This document shows positions 32,728 through 41,044 of a DNA stretch of 64,000 bases, piece after piece. Position 1 is the first letter of the stretch; every line of letters begins with the position of its first letter. Under the pieces are notes generated by a model, which was given only the letters and a program-made list of their open reading frames with translations, did no database searches and was not told where the DNA came from. The position numbers and the translations under genes are program-made. Location of the stretch: the NCBI GenBank assembly GCA_025355645.1, contig JANXZG010000019.1, positions 101,108-165,107 on the forward strand, in the 5' to 3' direction. This DNA is from Gammaproteobacteria bacterium. Its GTDB lineage: Bacteria > Pseudomonadota > Gammaproteobacteria > Steroidobacterales > Steroidobacteraceae.

Positions 32728-33215
32728 ACGTGACCGCCCCGCTGGTCTTGCCGGACGGCGTGGCGTAAAAATTGCTCGGCTGCCGCACACCACGCGTCGC
32801 GGTCCTGAGGCTGTTGACTGGTTACTTTACCGCCAAAACTGGCAACCAGCAGTGACTTCCCGAGATTCCCGCCGAGGCTGGCTGCGCCGCGGGCGGCGAC
32901 GAATTGCAGCCATGCGTCGCCGCTGAGGCGTGCGACCCGATCGGGCCCGAAGGCCGCCAGCGCGTAGCGTCGCAACAGGTTCTGCACTGTTTGCGCTGTT
33001 TGTGGAATATCGGCATCAACGGATCTGATACGGCGCAGTTCCTGCAGGCCGATTCGGCGCAGGCGTCGGCGTGGCTGGCGCCACCATAAAACCACGCCAA
33101 ATATGAGCGCCAGCAGCAGCACGGTCAACATCCACCAGCCCGGCGCCGGCGGCCACCAGGCCGGAATAAGCGGGGCGTGCTCCGGCGCGAGTTGCGCCAG
33201 CCAGTCCTTATCCAT
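32724..33215 (-). CDS. DUF4381 family membrane protein
   Basis: About 163 residues from ATG 33215 (MDKDWLAQLAPEHAP). It has a single transmembrane segment (APGWWMLTVLLLALIFGVVLWW) followed by a basic cytoplasmic helical domain (RRRLRRIGLQELRRI...LLRRYALAAFGPDRVARLSGDAWLQFV). This is the DUF4381 pattern found between DUF58 and batA genes in Bat operons. The order moxR-DUF58-DUF4381-batA is preserved here. Function unknown. Confidence 0.85.
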   Translation of the reverse strand: MDKDWLAQLAPEHAPLIPAWWPPAPGWWMLTVLLLALIFGVVLWWRQPRRRLRRIGLQELRRIRSVDADIPQTAQTVQNLLRRYALAAFGPDRVARLSGDAWLQFVAARGAASLGGNLGKSLLVASFGGKVTSQQPQDRDAWCAAAEQFLRHAVRQDQRGGHV

Positions 33216-33241
33216 TGAGCCCGAGCTCCCGCTGCCAGCGA

Positions 33242-34141
33242 TCACGCCGCATAGGATTTCCGGCGGAGCGACGGTTGCATGGCGGTTTCGACGGCAACGC
33301 CGGTGTCCAGGTGCGTGAGTTCGAGTCTTAAGCCCTGGCACAGGCCGGCGACACGCGCTTCACGTTCCTGCCAAGCTGCAACCCAGGATGGGCGGCTCGC
33401 CACGCCATCAAGCACTAACAGGCGGCGCGGCAAGCCGGCGCGAAAACGGCCGTCGGGCAGGCCTTCGCGCTCGAGCCGATCAGTGATCCAGAATAACCGG
33501 CATTCCGCATGCGCGGCGAGCGCCGACCAGAGGGAATGATCAGTGCTGCTTGCCTCGGCAAAGTCGCTGAGCGCGAGCACTAGACTTCCGGGATGCACAA
33601 GGGGACGAAGCTGGCCGAGAGTCTCTCGCAGGTTGTTTTCGACAGGCATCGCCGGTGAACGAGGTTGCAGCGCGAGCAATTCAGTAAGGATCGGCAGCAC
33701 CCCCGCTTCGCGGGTGCGCGGCGGCAGGCAGCGCGTGTGGCTGCCATTTCCTATTACCGCGCCGACCCTATCGCCGCCCGCAATCGCGATCCAGGCGAGT
33801 AGCGCGGATGCGCGCACCGCCACCGCGGATTTCATCTGCCTGCGGCTGCCGAAGAACATCGCAGGCTGTAGGTCGACGAGTAGCCATACCGGGCGCTCGC
33901 GCTCTTCGCGAAACAACTTGGTGTGCACGCGGCCGCGCCGCGCAGTGACCCGCCAATCTATGCTGCGCACATCGTCGCCGGCTGCGTAAGGCCTTACCTC
34001 TTCGAACTCAAGCCCGCGGCCCCGATGCGCACCGCGGTGACTGCCAAGCAGCAGTGCGCGTGCCGCGCCTCGCGCTCGCAGCTGCAGACTTCGCGACGCG
34101 CCACGCAGCGCCAGCAGGTCCGCTAGATCCGGAAGCTTCAC
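33242..34141 (-). CDS. DUF58 domain protein
   Basis: A 299-residue protein with the DUF58 signature EEVRPYAAGDDVRSIDWRVTARRGRVHTKLFREERERPVWLLVDL near residue 45-90. The remainder is a VWA-like fold (LALSDFAEASSTD). DUF58 proteins act with MoxR AAA ATPases and Bat proteins. It overlaps moxR by 4 bp (34138-34141). Confidence 0.92.
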   Translation of the reverse strand: MKLPDLADLLALRGASRSLQLRARGAARALLLGSHRGAHRGRGLEFEEVRPYAAGDDVRSIDWRVTARRGRVHTKLFREERERPVWLLVDLQPAMFFGSRRQMKSAVAVRASALLAWIAIAGGDRVGAVIGNGSHTRCLPPRTREAGVLPILTELLALQPRSPAMPVENNLRETLGQLRPLVHPGSLVLALSDFAEASSTDHSLWSALAAHAECRLFWITDRLEREGLPDGRFRAGLPRRLLVLDGVASRPSWVAAWQEREARVAGLCQGLRLELTHLDTGVAVETAMQPSLRRKSYAA

Positions 34142-35124
34142 GGCGCCGGCACCCGGCGCAGTAGTTCGTCAATGCAGGCCTGTACGTTTATGCCGCGCGC
34201 CTGCGCGCCATAGTCGAGCAGGAGGCGATGGCGCAGTGCATCGGGCGCAATATTCTGCACATCGTCCGGTGTCACATAGTCACGCCCTTCAAGCCAGGCT
34301 ATCGCGCGCGCGCCTCGCTCCATTGCAATCGCCGCGCGCGGGCTGACTCCCCATCGCAGCCACTCGCGGAGCTGCGCACTGTAAGGCTCAGGCCGACGCG
34401 TGGCATCAACCAGCGCTGCGATGTATTCGGCGATGGAATCCGCCATGGTGAGCCCCAACACTTCGCGGCGCGCCGCGAACACTTCTTCCTGGGTCAGGCG
34501 CCGTTCCGGCGGCGGCAGCTCGCGCTGGGTGATCGCTTCATTGCGCGTGAGCGTCATGATTTTCAAGGTCGTTGCCCGGTCGGGATAATCGATTGCAACA
34601 TGCAGCATAAACCTGTCGATCTGCGCTTCCGGCAGCGGATAAGTGCCCTCCTGCTCGATCGGATTTTGCGTCGCCATTACCAGAAACAGCCGCGGCAGCG
34701 GATAGGTCGACTGCCCCACACTGATCTGCCTCTCGCCCATCGCCTCGAGCAGAGCCGATTGCACCTTGGCCGGTGCTCGGTTGATCTCGTCAGCAAGGAT
34801 CAGATTGTGGAACAGCGGCCCGCGCTGAAAGCGGAAAGTGCCCTCCTCCGGACGGTAAATTTCCGACCCGGTCAGATCCGCAGGCAACATATCTGGGGTG
34901 AATTGCACGCGCTGGGCGTCGCCCTCGACGGCATGGGCCAGCGCCTTGATCGCACGTGTCTTGGCGAGGCCCGGAGGGCCTTCTACCAGCAGGTGGCCAT
35001 CTGCCAGCAGTGCGATCAGCAAGCGCTCCACGAGCACGGACTGGCCGATGATCTGACTCGATAAATAATCGCGCAGCCTCACGAAAGCATCGTGGGCGCG
35101 CGTTGCGGGTGCCGGATCAGTCAT
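34138..35124 (-). CDS. MoxR family AAA+ ATPase
   Basis: About 328 residues from ATG 35124 (MTDPAPATRAHDAF). A chaperone-like ATPase of the MoxR family, probably the motor partner of the VWA proteins. Walker A is LLVEGPPGLAKTRAIKAL near residue 50, followed by VQFTPDMLPADLTGSEIYRPEEG. Walker B is LILADEINRAPAKVQSALLEAMGE, sensor 1 is LFLVMATQNPIEQEGTYPLPEAQIDRFM, and sensor 2 includes SPRAAIAMERGARAIAWLEGRDYVTPDDV. It heads the Bat operon. Confidence 0.95.
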   Translation of the reverse strand: MTDPAPATRAHDAFVRLRDYLSSQIIGQSVLVERLLIALLADGHLLVEGPPGLAKTRAIKALAHAVEGDAQRVQFTPDMLPADLTGSEIYRPEEGTFRFQRGPLFHNLILADEINRAPAKVQSALLEAMGERQISVGQSTYPLPRLFLVMATQNPIEQEGTYPLPEAQIDRFMLHVAIDYPDRATTLKIMTLTRNEAITQRELPPPERRLTQEEVFAARREVLGLTMADSIAEYIAALVDATRRPEPYSAQLREWLRWGVSPRAAIAMERGARAIAWLEGRDYVTPDDVQNIAPDALRHRLLLDYGAQARGINVQACIDELLRRVPAP

Positions 35125-35390
35125 TCTTCGGGCTCTCCATGTTCTTGCGTGCCGGCTGTCAGACCTTGGAAATCTTGCCAAAGTTCCGTGCGCGGCCAGG
35201 TGTGTTCAGGGCCTGTCAATGTCGTCACGCTGAAATCCCGTCGTCGAATTCGGGTGAACAACGAGTCGGGGTGTGGCACCGTGAAAAGACGGCAGGCGCG
35301 AATATCTAATTTCCGCTGCGGTCCATCCTGGTGACCCCGATACGCCCTAGCTGGCGCTCGATGGGTGAACGGCAGGAAATGCCAATGCAC
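35121..35390 (-). CDS. Possible 89-residue leader gene overlapping moxR
   Basis: Open frame of 89 residues from ATG 35390, ending at a TGA that overlaps the moxR ATG by 4 bp. The same ATGA coupling links several of the other genes in this operon, which is the main argument that it is translated. The protein (LFTVPHPDSLFTRIRRRDFSVTTLTGPEHTW) is not recognised and has no signal peptide or membrane segment. It may be a regulatory leader or a chance open frame. Confidence 0.3.
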   Translation of the reverse strand: MHWHFLPFTHRAPARAYRGHQDGPQRKLDIRACRLFTVPHPDSLFTRIRRRDFSVTTLTGPEHTWPRTELWQDFQGLTAGTQEHGEPEE

Positions 35391-35633
35391 CCCTATTCGG
35401 GGAGACTATCACCAAGCCCGGCCGCTGCGAGTTGTCCGCTGCGATTCCTTGCCTCCATAGGACGAGGCGAGCGCGTAAGCGACCGGAAACCGGGGGCAGG
35501 ATGCCGGCGAGCGAGGCCATTCTGGCTTTATTGTAATCCATAATTTCCATCGATTATCTACACTGGCCCCCTAATGCTTGCCGACCAGGCCGACGGCTTG
35601 GTGCAGCGCCCGGATTTTACAGAAGGAAATCGC
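35391..35633. other. Non-coding region between the Bat operon and the DUF481 gene
   Basis: Together with the possible leader ORF this gives about 510 bp without a confident gene, holding the divergent promoters of moxR and the DUF481 gene. It contains several GC-rich inverted stretches (for example GACCGGAAACCGGGGGC near 35480). I could not match it to a known riboswitch or RNA gene. Near 35532 the plus strand becomes AT-rich (TTGTAA, then TATCTA), a weak promoter candidate for the DUF481 gene. Confidence 0.4.
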
Positions 35634-36395
35634 ATGAACCTGCATAAATTGCTTTTGCCGCTGACGATGCTAGCCCCGATCGTTGCATGGGCCGATGATC
35701 CGGCTCCGCCGCAGGACGTCTGGACAGGAAAAGGCCAAGCCGGGTTCGTCGCCTCGCAGGGCAATACGCAGGCGCAGACCGCAAATGCTGCACTCGACAT
35801 GGCGCTCGTGAATGGCGACTGGAAACATGCATTTCATGTGGGCGGCCTTTACGGCGAAAGCGCACAAATCGTCTCAGCCGAGCGCTGGGACACTGGCTGG
35901 GAATCCGATTACAGCCTCTCGAAGAAGGTGTTTGCGTTTGGCGCGCTGCGTTATGCGCACGACATGTTCAGCGGTTTCCAGTACCAGGCGAGCGCGACCG
36001 GTGGTATCGGCTACAAGATCGCGGATAGCGCGAACACAAAGTTTGATGTACAGGCGGGCGCTGGCTATCGCAAGCTCCGCCCCGAGGAACTGACCAAAGA
36101 CGCTGCCGGCGAGGTAACTTCACGAACGCTCGAGCCCGGCGAAAGCAGCGCAGTGTTCACATTCGGCGCCAACTACTTCCAGCAGCTAACGGCGACGACT
36201 ACCCTGACGGACAAACTGCTGGTTGAAGCCGGGGCCAACGATACGCTGACGACGAATACGTTGGCGCTCGTGGTGAAGGTTTCCGGCAAGCTCGCGCTAA
36301 GCCTCGGCTATAGCATTCAGAATAATTCCAACCCGCCGCCGGGATTGAAGAAGCTGGATTCGCTGGAGACGGTTAACCTGGTCTATTCGTTCTAG
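35634..36395 (+). CDS. DUF481 outer-membrane beta-barrel protein
   Basis: About 253 residues from ATG 35634, with GAAGGAAATCGC upstream; an earlier in-frame ATG at 35574 would place unrelated residues before the signal peptide. Signal peptide (KLLLPLTMLAPIVAWA), then DVWTGKGQAGFVASQGNTQAQTANAALDM, the N-terminal DUF481 (YdiY-like) motif. Alternating strands end in an aromatic C-terminus (VNLVYSF), as expected of a barrel. It converges with the aldolase gene. Function of the family is unknown (possible salt or acid response). Confidence 0.88.
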   Translation: MNLHKLLLPLTMLAPIVAWADDPAPPQDVWTGKGQAGFVASQGNTQAQTANAALDMALVNGDWKHAFHVGGLYGESAQIVSAERWDTGWESDYSLSKKVFAFGALRYAHDMFSGFQYQASATGGIGYKIADSANTKFDVQAGAGYRKLRPEELTKDAAGEVTSRTLEPGESSAVFTFGANYFQQLTATTTLTDKLLVEAGANDTLTTNTLALVVKVSGKLALSLGYSIQNNSNPPPGLKKLDSLETVNLVYSF

Positions 36396-36403
36396 CCTAC
36401 TCA

Positions 36404-37144
36404 TCAACGACGATAGGCCGGCTCTTCTTCGTCCAGAATCGCCTTGATGCTGTCGAGATGATCGACCGCCAGCTGGCCATAATCTTGCCACTGGCGCTGA
36501 GTCTGGGCCGCGACGCTGTCCGACACTATCCTCAATGGCTTTCCCGTGCCGTAGCAGGTCAGCAGCGTCCGCGCAGCGCGCTCGAAATAATATAATTCGT
36601 CGAAGGCAGCGGCGACGCTCATGCCCGTTACCAGCACACCATGATTCACCATCAACAGGACTGTTGTGCCGCCGACCAACAGGCGCGCCACGCGTATGCC
36701 TTCATCATGGGATAAGGCCATGCCGGCAAATTCTTTGTCGACCGCCACGCGATTGAAAAACCTCATCGTGTTCATGTCGACCGGGTACATCGTGCAATCC
36801 TGCAGGCACGCGAGCGCCGTGGCGTAGCGCGAGTGCACGTGCATCACACAGCGCGCGCGCGGCAACGCCGCATGCAGGTGCGCATGCAGGTACCATGCCG
36901 TCCGGTCGGGCGACTCCGGACGCTCGAGGGTGGCGCTATCGCGCGCGTCGAGCAGCAAGAGCTCACTTGCGCACACCCGGCCAAAATGCCGGCCGCGCGG
37001 ATTAATCAGGAACTGCTTACCGTCCGCGGATACAGCAACGCTCAGGTGATTGGCAACGGACTCATGCATATCCAGCCGCGCGAGCCAACGGAATGCGGCG
37101 GCGAGGTCGATGCGTTCGGCCGCATGGTCCATCGGTCCAATCAT
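36404..37144 (-). CDS. Class II aldolase/adducin family protein
   Basis: About 246 residues from ATG 37144 (MIGPMDHAAERIDLA), a 4 bp overlap with the GMC gene; the longer open frame lies inside that gene. It is a zinc-dependent aldolase-type fold. The metal histidines are in CVMHVHSRYATAL (H-x-H) and a third is in LLMVNHGVLVTG; VANHLSVAVSADGKQFLINPRG is the N-terminal substrate loop. Members cleave or epimerise sugar phosphates or decarboxylate, but adducin-type relatives also act in catabolic operons with unknown substrates. It is the last gene of the Rieske-GMC operon. Confidence 0.88.
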   Translation of the reverse strand: MIGPMDHAAERIDLAAAFRWLARLDMHESVANHLSVAVSADGKQFLINPRGRHFGRVCASELLLLDARDSATLERPESPDRTAWYLHAHLHAALPRARCVMHVHSRYATALACLQDCTMYPVDMNTMRFFNRVAVDKEFAGMALSHDEGIRVARLLVGGTTVLLMVNHGVLVTGMSVAAAFDELYYFERAARTLLTCYGTGKPLRIVSDSVAAQTQRQWQDYGQLAVDHLDSIKAILDEEEPAYRR

Positions 37145-38811
37145 CGCTGCTCGCTCGCCCAACGCGGATGGATCCATACGGCGGCCGGGTAATGCGCCGG
37201 CGGCGCCATACCCAGGATATCCGCACTGATCTTTTCGGCCATCATGATCACCGGCGCATTGGTGTTTCCGCTGACGATACTTGGCATGATTGACGCGTCG
37301 ACTACGCGAAGCGCTCGTACTCCATGAACACGTCCCTGTGCATCGACGACAGACGTGCGCGGATCGAGCCCCATGCGGCAAGACCCTACCGGATGATAGC
37401 AAGTCTCGACAAACTGCCTGATCCAGGCATCGATGTCGGCATCACTGGTAACGGCTGCGCCCGGGCTCAGTTCCTGGCCACGTACATGGTCGAGCGCCGG
37501 CTGGGCCAGAATTTCACGGGTCAGGCGTACCGCTGCGCGCAGATCGGTGCGATCCTCGGGATCAGCCAGGTAATTGAAGCAGATCGACGGCGCCGCTTCC
37601 GGATCTTGCGAGCAGATCGCGACGCGGCCAAGGCTTCGCGGGCGCAACAGGTCGATGTGCACCTGGAACGAATGCTCGCCGACGTCCTCGACGGTCCCCG
37701 GCTTGATCGCCAGCGGCATGAACGTCAGCTGGATGTCGGGAGTCTCGATGCCGGCGCGACTGCGAAAGAATGCCCCGGCCTCGAAATGATTCGAGCCTGC
37801 AACACCCTCGATGCCGGCGAACCAGCGAAGCCCCACCAGCAGTTTCGCGATACGGCGATTTACGCCGAACAGCGACACCGGCTGCAAGCAACGATGCTGG
37901 ATCACGATATCCGGATGGTCGTTGAGATTCTCGCCGACGGCGGGCAATTCGCACCGCACCGCAATGCCGAACTTGCGAAGCAGTCGCGCAGGTCCTATAC
38001 CGGAGAGCTGCAGCAACTGAGGCGAATTAATTGCACCTGCCGCGACGATCACTTCGCCCTCAGCCTTCACCTGATGCACACCGCTGCGATCGGAATACTC
38101 GACGCCCGTTGCACGCTGCCCATCCAGCAGCAGGCGACATACGCGCACTTCCGTTCGAATAGTGAGATTACGTCGTGTCGCTGCAACATCGAGATAGGCG
38201 CGGGCGGCACTGCAGCGGCGACCGTTAAAGGTCGTTCGGTCTATGCGCCCAAATCCTTCCTGCCGTTCGCCATTTACATCGGTGGGCGCTCCATAGCCGG
38301 CCTGTTCTCCGGCGCGCACAAAGCTCGCAGCGAGTGGTGCACGGTTCAGGTCGGGCGCACATACTGCGAGAGGCCCATTCGCACCGTGATAGGCATCTTC
38401 ACCATGCAGATGGCGCTCGGCCCGCTTAAAGAAAGGCAGGACTTCCGCATAGCTCCACCCGCTTAGACCCTGCGCAGCCCAGCCGTCGTAATCGTGCGCG
38501 TGTCCGCGGACATACACCATGCCGTTTATCGATGATGAGCCCCCTAAGACACGGCCACGCGGGTGGGACAGGCGCCGGCCGTCCAGATGCGGCTCGGAAT
38601 CGGAGACATAATTCCAGTTGAACCGCTCGCTCCTGAGCAGGCTGCCGACCGCGGCTGGCATGTTTATCCGCCAGCTGCGATCCGGCGGGCCCGCTTCGAG
38701 CAGCAGCACCCGCCGCGCGGGATCCTCGCTGAGACGCGCGGCCAGTACACAGCCGGCAGAGCCCGCGCCCACGATGATGACGTCGAATTGATCGCGCGGC
38801 ATGTCAGGCAT
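37141..38811 (-). CDS. GMC family oxidoreductase (choline dehydrogenase-like)
   Basis: About 556 residues from ATG 38811 (or 38802), overlapping the Rieske gene end. FAD-binding N-terminus VIIVGAGSAGCVLAARLSEDP (G-x-G-x-x-G), GMC signature 1 region RGRVLGGSSSINGMVYVRG, signature 2 VIVAAGAINSPQLLQLSGIGP, and the C-terminal active-site His in TCYHPVGSCRMG followed by SIMPSIVSGNTNAP. It oxidises an alcohol; the closest well-known relatives are choline and alcohol dehydrogenases. Together with the Rieske oxygenase it suggests breakdown of a methylated amine or related alcohol, but the substrate cannot be read from sequence. Confidence 0.93.
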   Translation of the reverse strand: MPDMPRDQFDVIIVGAGSAGCVLAARLSEDPARRVLLLEAGPPDRSWRINMPAAVGSLLRSERFNWNYVSDSEPHLDGRRLSHPRGRVLGGSSSINGMVYVRGHAHDYDGWAAQGLSGWSYAEVLPFFKRAERHLHGEDAYHGANGPLAVCAPDLNRAPLAASFVRAGEQAGYGAPTDVNGERQEGFGRIDRTTFNGRRCSAARAYLDVAATRRNLTIRTEVRVCRLLLDGQRATGVEYSDRSGVHQVKAEGEVIVAAGAINSPQLLQLSGIGPARLLRKFGIAVRCELPAVGENLNDHPDIVIQHRCLQPVSLFGVNRRIAKLLVGLRWFAGIEGVAGSNHFEAGAFFRSRAGIETPDIQLTFMPLAIKPGTVEDVGEHSFQVHIDLLRPRSLGRVAICSQDPEAAPSICFNYLADPEDRTDLRAAVRLTREILAQPALDHVRGQELSPGAAVTSDADIDAWIRQFVETCYHPVGSCRMGLDPRTSVVDAQGRVHGVRALRVVDASIMPSIVSGNTNAPVIMMAEKISADILGMAPPAHYPAAVWIHPRWASEQR

Positions 38812-39937
38812 GGATTGCGTCGTAGCAGAGCTTGTGAAAATGCCGTACCAGATGTTCCCCACGGCTATCGCTCTCGTCACCGATCACGTACCGACCACGT
38901 TCGAATCCCATCGATCTCAGGCCTTTTTGCGTCGATTCATTTAGCCTGATGTCCTCTGGCCCGAGGACCCCATTCATCCAGTGTATGCAGGCCCGGGTAA
39001 GGTCCGGCAGCGCCCTGCCCTCCGCGCCATAATAGGCAAATCGCAAAGTTGATTCCTCGGGTCCGGTCGGCGTCATGATGAACGTGCCGAGCACATCCGC
39101 ATACGGGAACACATACAGCGTCGTATTGGGCCACAGTCCGAAATTAAAAAAGGAATCCGTCTGCCAGGTGGCTCCCTGCAGCGGCACGCCATAGGCGTGC
39201 GTGGCATCGCTCCGGGGCGGCCCGATGTAGGTCCACCAATTGCCATGCGGCCGCAGCGAATAGTGCTGAAAATCAATCAGGCTCACCAGTTGCGCGTGCG
39301 CCGGTCCCGCAAAATCGAAATGGTAACCCTCGATAGAGTTCTCCTGGATCACTTTCCAATTGGCCGGCACCGCCACATCTGACACCTCAATCGAGACCAA
39401 CCGGTCGAGGTCCGGGACATAGCGTCGTATCATTGCTTCAGCGCCGGGCGCCATCGCGGCGATCGGCATTGCCTGGGGATCGAGATTGATGAATACGAAC
39501 GCCGCAAAAATGTTGACAGACACGCCCCTGAGGCCATGCTCCGCCTTGTCGAACCCGGCCAGCCGCTCGGTATGTGGCGCGGCCTTCAGAGTGCCATCGA
39601 TGCTATAGGTCCAGGCGTGATACGCGCAGGTCAGCAGGTTCACCTTGCCGCAGCGCGTACCAACGAGGCGGTTGCCACGATGCTGGCAGACGTTATGAAA
39701 TGCGCGAATTTCCCCGTCCCGGCCTCGTACCACCAGCACGCTCTGGTCGAACACCTCGAACGTCACGTACGAGCCGCAGTCGCGCAGTTCGTTGACATGC
39801 GCAACCAGATGCCAAGACTTCAAAAAGACATTGCGCTTCTCCTGATCGAATACCGCGCCGTCGTAGTAATAGCGCGCAGGTAGCCCAAAGCCTGCCTGTT
39901 GGTCGGCGGCGCTCCAATCGGACTTTGCTAGGGCCAT
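38804..39937 (-). CDS. Rieske non-haem iron oxygenase, alpha subunit
   Basis: A 377-residue ring-hydroxylating-type oxygenase. The Rieske [2Fe-2S] site is VCQHRGNRLVG...LLTCAYHAWTYS (C-x-H and C-x-x-H, near residues 85-110). The mononuclear iron site is in NWKVIQENSIEGYHFDFAGPAH (candidate His in GYH and PAH). At the position where most members have Asp before N, this protein has Glu (QENS). Its length and C-terminal domain are like choline/glycine-betaine/carnitine-type N-demethylating oxygenases rather than biphenyl-type enzymes. No ferredoxin or reductase gene is beside it, so electrons must come from elsewhere. First gene of the operon, divergent from the GlxA regulator. Confidence 0.92.
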   Translation of the reverse strand: MALAKSDWSAADQQAGFGLPARYYYDGAVFDQEKRNVFLKSWHLVAHVNELRDCGSYVTFEVFDQSVLVVRGRDGEIRAFHNVCQHRGNRLVGTRCGKVNLLTCAYHAWTYSIDGTLKAAPHTERLAGFDKAEHGLRGVSVNIFAAFVFINLDPQAMPIAAMAPGAEAMIRRYVPDLDRLVSIEVSDVAVPANWKVIQENSIEGYHFDFAGPAHAQLVSLIDFQHYSLRPHGNWWTYIGPPRSDATHAYGVPLQGATWQTDSFFNFGLWPNTTLYVFPYADVLGTFIMTPTGPEESTLRFAYYGAEGRALPDLTRACIHWMNGVLGPEDIRLNESTQKGLRSMGFERGRYVIGDESDSRGEHLVRHFHKLCYDAIHA

Positions 39938-40158
39938 GGGGTCTCCTTAGTGTTGCCCGCTAACGTACGATCCAGCGACTGGCGTCGCCTGCTAAAAAAC
40001 GTCATCATGATGTCGTTTTAACAACGCCCACGACTATCGCCCTACCGGAGCGCTGCCTGCACAACATTGCCTTTCTCATTTGCCCCGAGTTCTCGAACTT
40101 AGGCCTAGCTGCAGCGACCGAACCCCTATTTGTCGCAAACTGGCTGCTGCAGGCGCCC

Positions 40159-41040
40159 GTGTTTAGCTGCAAAATCATCTCGAGAGACAGCCAACCCGTA
40201 CGCGCCAGCAATGGGCAAAGCATGCCGGTCGATGGCGGGCTTGAAGCGGCATCAGCCTGCCAGTCAGTGTTTGTGCTCTCGAGCTTCGATACGAACGCAG
40301 TCGTGCGCGACGGGCGAGTCATTGCATGGCTGAAACGCCGGCATCAGCACGGCACCGAATTGGTAGGCATCGAAAACGGCAGCATCCTGCTGGCAGAGGC
40401 CGGTTTGCTGAACGGCCGGCGGGTCGCCGTGCACTGGGACAACATCATCGGCTTCAGGGAGCATTACCCTGACACTACTCCGGTCGCCGAACTCTACGCA
40501 CGCAGCGGGAAGGTGATTACCTGCGCCGGCGCAGCGGCCGTTGTTGACCTGATGATCGCGTGGATGGGCTGGAATGGCGCCGCCGGGCTCGCCGAGGAAG
40601 TTGCCGAGCACCTGCTCCTGGGCCGCGCCCGCCCCGCTACGACGCCGCAGCGGTTTGCGCCGGCCCAGGCAAATCCGCCGCCCGATGCGGTGATTGCCCG
40701 GACCAGGGCTATCATGGCCGAGCATATCGAGGAGCCATTATCCTGCGTTGAGCTCGCCGGGCGTACAGGGTTGTCGCTACGCCAACTCGAGCGTCGCTTC
40801 AAGAACAGGGTTCACTCCTCGGTACTGCAGCAATACCTACTGATCCGTATAGGGAAGGCCCATCAGCTGCTGCAGCAGACACCATTGCCGGTCACGGAGG
40901 TCGCGCTCGCTTGTGGTTTTGCGTCGCCGGAATATTTTTGCCGCCTGTATCGCAGTATGCTGGGCTGTTCTCCCAGCGCGGACCGCCGGCAAAGCACGAC
41001 GGCGCCGGTCCTGCGGCGCCGCATTTCTAAAGGTAGCTGA
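40159..41040 (+). CDS. GlxA-type AraC family transcriptional regulator
   Basis: A 293-residue frame from GTG 40159. The conserved DJ-1/PfpI-like N-terminal domain actually begins about 30 codons earlier in the same frame (40066-40158: IAFLICPEFSNLGLAAATEP then LFVANWLLQAP), where no ATG, GTG or TTG exists back to the stop at 39961. The true start may be an ATT or CTG. The C-terminus has a double helix-turn-helix AraC domain (EPLSCVELAGRTGLSLRQLERRFK; LPVTEVALACGFASPEYFCRLYRSMLG). GlxA-like regulators often control quaternary-amine catabolism (GbdR, CdhR). It is divergent from the Rieske operon and 4 bp upstream of the KirBac gene. Confidence 0.85.
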   Translation: MFSCKIISRDSQPVRASNGQSMPVDGGLEAASACQSVFVLSSFDTNAVVRDGRVIAWLKRRHQHGTELVGIENGSILLAEAGLLNGRRVAVHWDNIIGFREHYPDTTPVAELYARSGKVITCAGAAAVVDLMIAWMGWNGAAGLAEEVAEHLLLGRARPATTPQRFAPAQANPPPDAVIARTRAIMAEHIEEPLSCVELAGRTGLSLRQLERRFKNRVHSSVLQQYLLIRIGKAHQLLQQTPLPVTEVALACGFASPEYFCRLYRSMLGCSPSADRRQSTTAPVLRRRISKGS

Positions 41041-41044
41041 TGTA

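Noticed and set aside
35340..35530. Possible riboswitch or structured RNA upstream of the DUF481 gene
   Set aside because: GC-rich inverted stretches are present, but none matches the conserved cores of cobalamin, cyclic-di-GMP or other classes I can recall; left as unexplained gap.
37324..38466. 380-codon plus-strand frame
   Set aside because: Antisense to the GMC oxidoreductase, which has all its FAD and active-site motifs on the minus strand.
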